Source: Pelovirga terrestris (GTDB lineage Bacteria > Desulfobacterota > Desulfuromonadia > Desulfuromonadales > Geopsychrobacteraceae). Taken from it: a DNA stretch of 64,000 nt. Positions within the stretch are counted from its first letter, which is position 1. Each line of letters starts with the position of its first letter. The stretch is taken from positions 142,629 to 206,628 of the forward strand of contig NZ_JACWUN010000005.1 of NCBI RefSeq assembly GCF_014773365.1. The letters run 5' to 3'. The notes below the pieces were generated by a model. It ran no database searches, was not told where the DNA came from, and worked only from the letters and a program-made list of their open reading frames with translations. The position numbers were made by a program, and so were the translations under genes. Below, in pieces: positions 27,725-35,924 of the stretch.

Positions 27725-28749
27725 TATTGCTCCTCTTTTCCCATCCCCACACCAGCAATCTGTTGTCCACAGTCAGGACAGCGACTCTCTCTACCAATCC
27801 GGTTGTTTCTAAGGTCGTAGCCACGACGCTGAATCAGCGTTGCTCCGCACCCGGGACAAAGGGTACTGTTATCAACTCCGAGGTTGCCGGCATAAACATG
27901 CATCAATCCGGCTGTCCGACCAATCTCCACCGCCTGATTGATGGTGGCCGACGGGGTTGACGGGAGGTGATTCAGTTGATATTGGGGATAGAAGCGGCTG
28001 ACATGCCAGGGGGTAGCTGCACCTAATTCGGTGACGATAAATTCGGCCAGTTCTTTGAGTTCCTGCAGATCATCATTGATCCCGGGAATGATCAGGGTGG
28101 TAACTTCGAGCCAGATACCAAGGGTGTGCAGTTTTTTCAGGCTGTCAAGAACCGGCTGTAAACGGGCGCCCGCATACTTGCGGTAGGTTGTATCACGAAA
28201 GGATTTGAGGTCGATGTTGGCGGCATCCAGGTACGGCTGAACCAGATCAAGCATCTCTGCTGTCATATAGCCGTTACTGACATAGACATTGGCCAGGCCG
28301 GCATCATGGGCCAGACGGGCCGTGTCGAGGCTGTACTCGAAAAAGATCGTCGGTTCGGTATAGGTGTAGGCGATGGAATGACTGTCGCTCTGTTGAGCGG
28401 CAACGACAATCTGCTCAGGCGTCATAGCATCCCCCACCGGAAATTTCACGTCGCGCGGTACCTGGGAGATCCCGGCATTCTGACACCAGTGACAGTGCAT
28501 GTTGCAGCCGGGGGTCGCGATGGAGAGGGAGCGACTGCCGGGATAAAAATGGTACAGGGGCTTTTTCTCGATCGGATCAACATGGTGAGCAATGGTGTGC
28601 CCGTAAACCAGGGAATAGAGTATGCCATCACGATTTTCGCGCACCCCGCAACGACCCCGCTCGCCACAGTTAATCACGCAGAAGTGGGCACACAGACGGC
28701 AGGCGACCTGATGGTTTTCCCGGTTATCGTACAGCAGGGCCTCTTTCAT
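27724..28749 (-). CDS. Radical SAM protein, PflA/AmrS-like
   Basis: About 341 residues from the ATG at 28749 (MKEALLYDN), preceded by TAAGG. The radical SAM cluster is CNMHCHWC (CxxxCxxC). Upstream there is a zinc-ribbon-like CRLCAHFC ... CGERGRCGV, and at the C-terminus a second ribbon CPGCGATLI ... CPDCGQQ. This layout matches the 'AmmeMemoRadiSam' radical SAM family (MEMO1/AMMECR1 partners), whose reaction is unknown. No MEMO1 or AMMECR1 gene is visible nearby. Confidence 0.82.
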   Translation of the reverse strand: MKEALLYDNRENHQVACRLCAHFCVINCGERGRCGVRENRDGILYSLVYGHTIAHHVDPIEKKPLYHFYPGSRSLSIATPGCNMHCHWCQNAGISQVPRDVKFPVGDAMTPEQIVVAAQQSDSHSIAYTYTEPTIFFEYSLDTARLAHDAGLANVYVSNGYMTAEMLDLVQPYLDAANIDLKSFRDTTYRKYAGARLQPVLDSLKKLHTLGIWLEVTTLIIPGINDDLQELKELAEFIVTELGAATPWHVSRFYPQYQLNHLPSTPSATINQAVEIGRTAGLMHVYAGNLGVDNSTLCPGCGATLIQRRGYDLRNNRIGRESRCPDCGQQIAGVGMGKEEQ

Positions 28750-28753
28750 AGCC

Positions 28754-28846
28754 TTAGCTGTTCTGCAGCCAGGCAAACAGCACCACCATCACCATAATAA
28801 GCACCCCGGTCACCCAGGCCAGCAGATTGGCAAACAAAAGTCTCAT
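28754..28846 (-). CDS. Very small membrane protein (30 aa)
   Basis: A 30-residue frame with a strong AAGGAGTAAGTGG site before its ATG. It starts MRLLFANLLAW and is hydrophobic from about residue 3 to 27, ending QNS, so it should be a single-pass membrane peptide. Its stop lies four bases before the start of the radical SAM gene, so the two should be co-translated. Function unknown. It could instead be a leader peptide for that gene. Confidence 0.6.
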   Translation of the reverse strand: MRLLFANLLAWVTGVLIMVMVVLFAWLQNS

Positions 28847-28868
28847 CCACTTACTCCTTAAGGGTCGA

Positions 28869-30185
28869 TTATACCATATCAAACAATTCCGAATGGATCC
28901 GCGCCAGCGGCACCCCGCCCTGATGCAGAAGTTTCTCGGTCAGTTCGATCATTTTTACCGGTCCGCAGATCAGGTAAGACTGTTCCGGGTCTGCCAGCGG
29001 CACTCTTCGTTGTAATAGATCGGCAGTCACCAGCCCGGATTCACCTTCCCAATTCGGGGGCGGGTCCTTCAACAGCCAGATAATTTCCAGGTCAAGGCGC
29101 TCTTCCAGCTCCTGCAGCTCATCCCGAAAGGTCAACCGATCCCAGGTATTATAAGCATAGAGCAGCTTGAGTGGGCGCTTTTCCCGGCGATCAGCAAAGG
29201 TTCGCAGCACTGACATCATCGGTGCGATGCCGATTCCCCCGGCAATCAGGACAAAGCCACCGGCCGTCATCCGATCCGGGCTGAAAGCACCGTAAGGGCC
29301 ATCAATATAGGCGATCTGTCCGGGCTTTACCTGCTTGATCGTGCTACTGAAATCACCCAGTTCCTTGATGGTGAAGGTCAGGGCTGGAACCTTCTCGGCA
29401 CTGCCGGCAAAGGAAAAGGGGTGTTCCTTCAAGGCAAAGGGGGAACTGCCCAGGGTCAGCCAGGCAAATTGTCCCGGCTGGAAGCGTAAGCCCGCATGAC
29501 CATCCGGCTCGAGGGTCAAACTCCAACTGTCCGCTTTTTCCTCTTTGACCTCAACCACGCGGTAGGGGTGGCGCAACTGCTGCAACGGCTTATACAGCCG
29601 CACATACACCAGCAGCAGCAACCACGACAGGGAAAAGGTACCCCACAATTGTTTGCGCCAGGGCGTGTCGACATAATGGCCGACACCCAGCACATGCCAG
29701 ATCGCCAGCCCCAGGGCGAGTACCGCCAGCAGCGCATGAAGAACCCGCCAGAGATCATAATCGAGGGCTAGTTGTTTGCGCCAGATCGATGTTGCCACCA
29801 GCGCCAGCAGCGCCAGGGTAGAGACAACCGCGCCCCAGAGATGGGCGGGGGCCACCCCCGGTTTGAAGAGATCGAAAAGCTGTGGTTTGAGAATCAGCAG
29901 AATGATCGGGTGGGCGACAATAAAAAGAACGGCGATCAACGCCACCTGGCGGTGAAAATAGTAGATAATATCGATGCCGAAGGGCGCTGAGGCCCGACGA
30001 AACCGGGCCGTTTGCAGAAACAGCATTCCCATCATAGCGGTGCCGGCAAAACCCAGCCCCAGGGAGACATCCCACCAGAAACCATTACCGGGGGGGACCG
30101 GCTCGATCAACAGGATCGCCAGGGGGGCCAGGATCAACAGCAGATACACCCCGATCCAGAATGCGCCTTTTGCTACGTAGCTCAT
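28869..30185 (-). CDS. Ferric reductase-like membrane flavoprotein
   Basis: 438 residues. The N-terminal half has about six membrane helices of the ferric-reductase-like heme-binding type, with His residues in IIYYFHRQVALIAV, VAHPIILL, RVLHALLAV and IWHVLGVGHY as likely heme ligands. The C-terminal half is an FAD/NAD(P)H reductase module: FQPGQFAWLTL, KEHPFSFAG, GFVLIAGGIGIAPMMSVL and YLICGPVKMIE. It should move electrons from NAD(P)H through FAD and heme b across the inner membrane. It starts 3 bp after the stop of the fused glycogen synthase gene. Confidence 0.85.
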   Translation of the reverse strand: MSYVAKGAFWIGVYLLLILAPLAILLIEPVPPGNGFWWDVSLGLGFAGTAMMGMLFLQTARFRRASAPFGIDIIYYFHRQVALIAVLFIVAHPIILLILKPQLFDLFKPGVAPAHLWGAVVSTLALLALVATSIWRKQLALDYDLWRVLHALLAVLALGLAIWHVLGVGHYVDTPWRKQLWGTFSLSWLLLLVYVRLYKPLQQLRHPYRVVEVKEEKADSWSLTLEPDGHAGLRFQPGQFAWLTLGSSPFALKEHPFSFAGSAEKVPALTFTIKELGDFSSTIKQVKPGQIAYIDGPYGAFSPDRMTAGGFVLIAGGIGIAPMMSVLRTFADRREKRPLKLLYAYNTWDRLTFRDELQELEERLDLEIIWLLKDPPPNWEGESGLVTADLLQRRVPLADPEQSYLICGPVKMIELTEKLLHQGGVPLARIHSELFDMV

Positions 30186-30188
30186 CGT

Positions 30189-33100
30189 CTAGTCCTTTGT
30201 TTCCTCCTGGAGCGCCGGCAGGCCGATCATGTATCGGTAAAGCTTAAGGTATTCCTGGGCAGATGGCAGCCAGCTGAAATCCTGCCTCATGCCACGCTTA
30301 ACCAGCTTGGTCCAGGTTGGGGGCTGCTGGTAATAGTGCAAGGCCCGATCAATGGTAGCCAGCAACAGCCAGGGGTCAGAATGATCGAAAACAAAACCGT
30401 TACCGACGGCGGGATGCTCGTCAATATCAACGACCGTGTCGGCCAGCCCACCGGTACGACGCACCAGAGGCAAGGCGCCGTACTTCAGGGCAATCATCTG
30501 GGTCAGACCGCAGGGTTCATATAAACTCGGCACCAGCAAGAGATCAGCCGCCGCGTATAGACGGCGCGACAGTCCTTCGTTAAATGTCAGATTGATCGAC
30601 ACCTGACCGGAGTTTGAACCCTGGCGTTCCTGCCAGAACCGCATATTTTCTGGGGTCCCTGAGCCGAGCAGGCAAAACTGCAAGGGGCGCTCGAGCAGTT
30701 GCGGCCAGATGGTCTCAATCAGGTTAATCCCCTTCTGGCGATCGAGACGACTGATCACCACCACCAGCGGCACATCGGCGCGCACCTCAAGCCCCAACTC
30801 CTGCTGCAGCAAAGCTTTGCATTTCTGCTTGTTCTTGAGCTGCCGCGAACTGTAGTTATGCGGCAGCGCTGCATCCTGGGCGGGATTCCAGACCCGCTCA
30901 TCAAGGCCATTGAGGATGCCGTGGAGATGCGCACTGCGCTCGCGCAACAGACCATCGAGGCCGTAGCCCTGCTCTACCGTCTGAATTTCGCGACAGTAGG
31001 TCGGCGACACCGTGTTGACCAGATCGGAAAAAACAATCCCCCCTTTGAGCAGCGACAGATTACCGTAATATTCCAGTGCCGCCGGGCTGGTCAGTTCACC
31101 CGGCAGCTCAAGTTGCCGCAGCAAGGAGAAGGGGAACGTGCCGTGGTAACCCAGATTATGAACCGTCAGCAGGGTCCTGGTATGGGCAAAGAACGGATCG
31201 CTGATATAGCTGGTCTTCAGCAACACCGGCACCAGCCCGGTCTGCCAGTCATGCAGATGGATGATATCCGGAGGAAACTTCAGGGTTCTGGCCAGTTCCA
31301 GCAGCGCCCGGCAGAAAAATCCAAAACGCATGCCATTGTCGGGGTAATCACCATCAGGACCGGAGTAGAGTCCATCGCGCTGGTACAGATCCGGGGTATC
31401 GATAAACCAGTAGGGTACGCCATCGTAAACCGCCTGTTTCAGGCTGGCGCGGCGGGGCACCCCTGCCATGACAATTTCAACACTCTGCGGCGCCTTGCGT
31501 GGAATCGCCGGCGCTTTGTCGATCTGCGGATAAGCAGGGATGACCACCTGGACATCGTGACCGAGCAAGCGCAGGGCACGTGGCAACGAACCGGCGACAT
31601 CAGCCAACCCCCCCGATTTGGCAAAGGGGGTCGCTTCGGAGGCAACAAAGAGGATTTTCAAACCACCAGCTTGGGCCGGCAACGGCTTCTCCAATGGTGG
31701 ACGCGGATCAAGTTGTGCCAGCAACTGGTCAACGCGATAGCCGACCCTGGTCGCCTGACGTTGTAATCCGGCAATGACCCGCAGCAACTCAATGGTGCTA
31801 TCAATCATGACCTTCGGTTCTGTCGTGATCCGGTCCCCTTGACGGAACAGCTGGTAGCTGAGCAGGACCAGACAGAAACGCTCCAGATCCTGATGAACAC
31901 ACCAGTCGCTGAAATCGTAGTAGTGGCAACCGAGTAATGGCCGCAGGGGATAGCGGTTGCAGATCCGGTCAAACAGCTGGAACCAGCCATCCGCCGTAGC
32001 AGCACGATCAAGGTACCAGGCCAGCTCGCCATAACCTTCCTGCTGCCGGGGCAGATCAGGATAACGCCCGCGCGTCAGCACTTCGAGGACATAGTCCGGC
32101 GGCATATCGGCAAGGGGTGAAGCCGTATAGGTGGACACCAGTTCGGTCAGTAGCTGGCGGATCTGCCGGCGCGCCCGCTGGGGCTGAGGCAGCGCAAGCA
32201 GGTCACTTAGCAGCGGCCAGCTTTTTTCAAGCAACAGGCCATCATGCTCGAGCCACAGGTGACGCACACCACGATCACCGTGCTGCTGCCACAGGCGCTG
32301 CCAGCGCCCATCCTCGTCCCGGCGTGGGACAAAGCTGCCAATCACCCGAACACTGTAGGGCGCCAGGGTAAAGGCTCCCCCCCGGCGCAGGGAAGCAGAA
32401 GGTTGCAGATACTGGAAGTTGTCGATCAGATCGTTCAGCACGACAAAATCGCTGCGGCAATCAATCGCACAGGCATCAACGACATCGCGTCCGGCGCGTC
32501 CGGCCATGGTGACCGGGGCCGCGATGCGACCGGTAATGCTCTTGTCCGAGTTATTACAGATCACCAGCACCCGGCGCTGATCAAGCTGATTGCTGTAAAC
32601 AAACACATCCTCTTCGACCCCGTAAACCGATTCAAAATCGTACAACTGAAAGGCGTCCGCGCCGCTGAACAGGGCACGTTGACGCAGCAGGGGAAAGATA
32701 CTCAGCCGATGACGCTCAAGTAACGGTTTGTCGACCGGTTCGTCCCAACGCGGGGCCAGATACTCCATCCCGTATTTCTCACGCAGCCCTTCAATCTGAC
32801 CATGACCGAACATGGGCAGGCCGGGCATGGTGGCGAGCATGGTAGCGACACAGAAGTATTTGTCGCCATCACCAAACTGCTCAATCGCCGGTTCTTCATC
32901 AGGGTTGCTCATGAAATTGACAAAGCGCTGGAGGATCGCCGGGTCAAACACCAGGATATTCTTGATGGTCTGGCGGTACTTGGCGTTTTCTTCCTGCATC
33001 AGCATATTCATGAAGGCGCTGTTGTAGACCCGGTGCATCCCCAGGGTGCGAACAAAATACCCTTCCATCAGCCAGAAGGCTTCGGCCACCAGCAGGGTAT

Positions 33101-34826
33101 CGGGAGCTTCAAGCTGCACCCGATCCACCAGTTCACGCCAGAATTCAATGGGAAAATAGTGATTGAAGTCCTGCTGACTCAGGGCGTGATCGCTGCGTGA
33201 CGGCACCCCGCCGGCAGACCCCGGCAACGGGTACCAGAGACGCTGAAAGTGGCGCTTGGCCAGGGTCATGGCGGCGTCGAAACGGATAATGCGAAAACGC
33301 CTGGCCACCCGGATGATCAGCTGAATCATCGCCTCACGCATCTGCGGAAGCAGGTAGTTGAGCTGTACCGTATCATTCCACGGCAGATGGGTACCGTCGT
33401 TGCCGTGGTAGATGTAGCGCACCTCGCCGCTCTGACGGTGCTGGTAACGACAGACAACCGCAGCCTCAGAGTGGTCGTAATAACCATCTTCAATCTGAAT
33501 GCTGTAATCCGGGCTGCTGCTCAAATCGGGGCCGGTGAAGCGATAACCGGGATAGGGGGAATAGGATAACTGGACAAACCAGTCGGGGTGCTCACGCAGC
33601 CAGGTCGACTCAATTCCGGTGTGGTTGGTAACCACGTCACAAGCCAGATCGAGCCCGCGCTGCAGGCAGCGATGACGCAGTTGCTCAAACGCCGGCTCGC
33701 CACCGAGCTTATCATCGATGACATAATCGTCAATGGCATAAGCCGAAGCGGCAACATCCTGTTGGCCGCAGAGATTTTTTACCTTCAGGGAAGCCTGGGA
33801 CCGTTTCCAGATACCGATCAACCAGAGGCTGGTAAAACCGTATTCAACCAACGCATCAAGTTCCTCATCGGGAATCCGGTCAAGGGTATAAATCGGTCGT
33901 TGATAGCGTCGTGACAGTTGCTCGAGCCAAACGTAGGTGGATTTGGCGAGCAGCACTGCCCGCGGCATCCAGGCCAGGTCGGCGGTAAAACCGGCGTATT
34001 CATGGTCACCAAAGGTGGCCGGATCAAGCGGCGTGGTATCCGGCGGTCCGGGAAACCCGGGCTTGTGCCCTTCCACCTCAAACTGCTGGATCGCGGTACT
34101 AATCCGCGCCAGCAGTTCCGCCGGCAACAGATCCGCCCAGAGATCACGCAGCAACTGCACCTGGGCATAGAGGTCCTTGCCTTTACGCAAGGGTTCGAGC
34201 AACCGCGCCAGCAAGGTCTGCGGCTGGGCGGCGTAGCCATCATCGAGGGTCGGCAGGGCCTGATCAAGTAAGATCAATTGTTGCTCGTAGGCGCTGATCC
34301 GGCGCAACTGCAGCTCCTCTTCGGCAAACAGGGAACGTGCGCCGATTAAGGCCGGATTGTGACTCTGAACATAAAGCAGCACCAACTCCAGCAACAGATC
34401 CAGCCATTCACCACGGTCACCCAGTTGCTCTACATAGGTAGCTGGATCCACCGACTCCAACTGCAGGGGCAACGCCGGGAAAAAACCGAAAAATGAGGTG
34501 AAGCTGGTCTTCAGTGCCGGCATGGGCAGCTGACGGTCACCAATCTCCATGGCATTTTTGGTCAAGCGACAGCCACGGCGGCGTAAAAAATCGGTCGCCA
34601 CCTCACGCAGGATCTGATTCAGGGTTGCCAACAGCTCCAGCTCCGCGGCAGTGATGCCTTGCGCTGACTGAGCGCGCAGGTGGTCAGCGAGGAGGTGACG
34701 CATAAAGGTGCGCCCCGGCAGCTGGTCGTGGCGGAAGTAACTGGTCAGATTGATGGCATCCCAGACCTTACGGCTGCAGTGAAGGTCAAGGGGATAGTGA
34801 CGTTGTGAAAAGGATGGTCCTGTCAT
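30189..34826 (-). CDS. Fusion protein: GH13 amylase-type region + glycogen synthase (GT5)
   Basis: 1545 residues in one uninterrupted frame. The middle of the N-terminal ~1050 residues is a GH13 barrel: DVVTNHTG (region I), RIIRFDAAMTLAK (nucleophile Asp), LLVAEAFW (acid/base Glu), then FMSNPDEEPA where the usual NHD is NPD. Residues from about 1055 are a complete bacterial ADP-glucose-type glycogen synthase: LKILFVASEATPFAKSGGLA DVAG, IIHLHDWQTGLVP, VVISRLDRQKGI and PSLYEPCGLTQMIALKYG. The ends of the GH13 part match nothing I can name. The synthase extends alpha-1,4-glucan; the GH13 part could trim, branch or transfer chains. Confidence 0.88.
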   Translation of the reverse strand: MTGPSFSQRHYPLDLHCSRKVWDAINLTSYFRHDQLPGRTFMRHLLADHLRAQSAQGITAAELELLATLNQILREVATDFLRRRGCRLTKNAMEIGDRQLPMPALKTSFTSFFGFFPALPLQLESVDPATYVEQLGDRGEWLDLLLELVLLYVQSHNPALIGARSLFAEEELQLRRISAYEQQLILLDQALPTLDDGYAAQPQTLLARLLEPLRKGKDLYAQVQLLRDLWADLLPAELLARISTAIQQFEVEGHKPGFPGPPDTTPLDPATFGDHEYAGFTADLAWMPRAVLLAKSTYVWLEQLSRRYQRPIYTLDRIPDEELDALVEYGFTSLWLIGIWKRSQASLKVKNLCGQQDVAASAYAIDDYVIDDKLGGEPAFEQLRHRCLQRGLDLACDVVTNHTGIESTWLREHPDWFVQLSYSPYPGYRFTGPDLSSSPDYSIQIEDGYYDHSEAAVVCRYQHRQSGEVRYIYHGNDGTHLPWNDTVQLNYLLPQMREAMIQLIIRVARRFRIIRFDAAMTLAKRHFQRLWYPLPGSAGGVPSRSDHALSQQDFNHYFPIEFWRELVDRVQLEAPDTLLVAEAFWLMEGYFVRTLGMHRVYNSAFMNMLMQEENAKYRQTIKNILVFDPAILQRFVNFMSNPDEEPAIEQFGDGDKYFCVATMLATMPGLPMFGHGQIEGLREKYGMEYLAPRWDEPVDKPLLERHRLSIFPLLRQRALFSGADAFQLYDFESVYGVEEDVFVYSNQLDQRRVLVICNNSDKSITGRIAAPVTMAGRAGRDVVDACAIDCRSDFVVLNDLIDNFQYLQPSASLRRGGAFTLAPYSVRVIGSFVPRRDEDGRWQRLWQQHGDRGVRHLWLEHDGLLLEKSWPLLSDLLALPQPQRARRQIRQLLTELVSTYTASPLADMPPDYVLEVLTRGRYPDLPRQQEGYGELAWYLDRAATADGWFQLFDRICNRYPLRPLLGCHYYDFSDWCVHQDLERFCLVLLSYQLFRQGDRITTEPKVMIDSTIELLRVIAGLQRQATRVGYRVDQLLAQLDPRPPLEKPLPAQAGGLKILFVASEATPFAKSGGLADVAGSLPRALRLLGHDVQVVIPAYPQIDKAPAIPRKAPQSVEIVMAGVPRRASLKQAVYDGVPYWFIDTPDLYQRDGLYSGPDGDYPDNGMRFGFFCRALLELARTLKFPPDIIHLHDWQTGLVPVLLKTSYISDPFFAHTRTLLTVHNLGYHGTFPFSLLRQLELPGELTSPAALEYYGNLSLLKGGIVFSDLVNTVSPTYCREIQTVEQGYGLDGLLRERSAHLHGILNGLDERVWNPAQDAALPHNYSSRQLKNKQKCKALLQQELGLEVRADVPLVVVISRLDRQKGINLIETIWPQLLERPLQFCLLGSGTPENMRFWQERQGSNSGQVSINLTFNEGLSRRLYAAADLLLVPSLYEPCGLTQMIALKYGALPLVRRTGGLADTVVDIDEHPAVGNGFVFDHSDPWLLLATIDRALHYYQQPPTWTKLVKRGMRQDFSWLPSAQEYLKLYRYMIGLPALQEETKD

Positions 34827-34829
34827 CTT

Positions 34830-35903
34830 CTATAGTCCTGGCTCGGCACTGCGCAAAAATTCGGCGGCTTCCTCCGGCGGGGTCGGGTTAATGTGAAAGC
34901 CGGAGCCCCACTCAAACCCGGTCAACCTGGTCAATTTAGGGGCCAGCTCGATATGCCAGTGATAATCAAAGGGGAGAGATTCCCAGTAATCGGGGCGTCC
35001 CATGCGTGGATGGCGAGGTGGTGAACTGTGCAGAATCAACGAATAAGCCGGATCGCGCAGGGCAGTGCGCAGCCGCTGCAGGATATCACGCAGGGTACGC
35101 GCCAGCAGGCGCAGCTGCTGGTCACTCTGCTGGGCAAAGTCGTGATGATGGGCCAGAGGCGCAATCATCAACTCAAACGGAAAACGCGAAGCATAGGGTG
35201 CATACACCAGAAAATTACCATCATCACGCACAATTCGGGATTTATGCTGTTGTTCCTGACGGATCAGGTCACACACCAGACAACGCTCTTTTTGCTGAAA
35301 ATGTTTGCGGCATTGTTCCAGTTCATGGGAAATCAGGGGCGGCATCAAGGGGACCGCCATCAGCTGGGAATGAGCGTGGGAAATAGTGGATGAGGTTCCC
35401 ACCCCATGATTTTTGAAGATAAAGATATAGCGAAAACGGCTGTCCTTACGCAGATCGAGCATACGTGAGCGATAGGCTTTGAGCACCTCGGCGATCTGGA
35501 CTTCGCTCAAATCCGCAAGGGTTTTACCATGATCCGGGGTCTCGACGATCAGTTCGTGGGCGCCAATCCCGTTCATTCGGTCATAGAGCCCTTCTGCCCG
35601 GTTCTCAAGCTCACCTTCAATACGCAGCGCCGGGAACTTGTTGGGGATCACCCGTACCTGCCAGCCCGGCTCGTTGGGGGCGCTGCCCTGGGGACGGCAG
35701 GCCATAATTTCCGGTGGCGTGCGCCCTTCGTGGCCGCTGCATAACGGACAGTTATCCTCCGGCATCTGCAGCCGCTGATAATCAGAACCTTCCGGCGCAC
35801 AATCCTCCTGGCGTTTCTGGAGGAATTCCTGCGGGCGACGACTGTGCCCCAGGGTCATGATCACCCAGCTATTTTTCAATGGATCCCAACGCAACTCAGA
35901 CAA
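34830..35903 (-). CDS. galT: Galactose-1-phosphate uridylyltransferase-like (HIT superfamily)
   Basis: 357 residues from a TTG start eight bases after AAGGAT. The zinc-type site CPLCSGHEGRTPPEI lies near the N-terminus. The active-site motif is ISHAHSQLMAVPL, with the His-x-His-x-Gln pattern of GalT, and a C-terminal HWHIELAPKL block. No galactose genes (galK, galE) adjoin it. Position between GH57 and the glycogen synthase fusion suggests it acts on sugar phosphates of glycogen metabolism. Some relatives are ADP-glucose:phosphate adenylyltransferases, an alternative here. Confidence 0.82.
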   Translation of the reverse strand: MSELRWDPLKNSWVIMTLGHSRRPQEFLQKRQEDCAPEGSDYQRLQMPEDNCPLCSGHEGRTPPEIMACRPQGSAPNEPGWQVRVIPNKFPALRIEGELENRAEGLYDRMNGIGAHELIVETPDHGKTLADLSEVQIAEVLKAYRSRMLDLRKDSRFRYIFIFKNHGVGTSSTISHAHSQLMAVPLMPPLISHELEQCRKHFQQKERCLVCDLIRQEQQHKSRIVRDDGNFLVYAPYASRFPFELMIAPLAHHHDFAQQSDQQLRLLARTLRDILQRLRTALRDPAYSLILHSSPPRHPRMGRPDYWESLPFDYHWHIELAPKLTRLTGFEWGSGFHINPTPPEEAAEFLRSAEPGL

Positions 35904-35924
35904 GGTATCTATCCTTTCAGACGG

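Noticed and set aside
30699..31766. 355-codon open frame on the plus strand
   Set aside because: Opposite the glycogen synthase part of the fusion protein; no family features.
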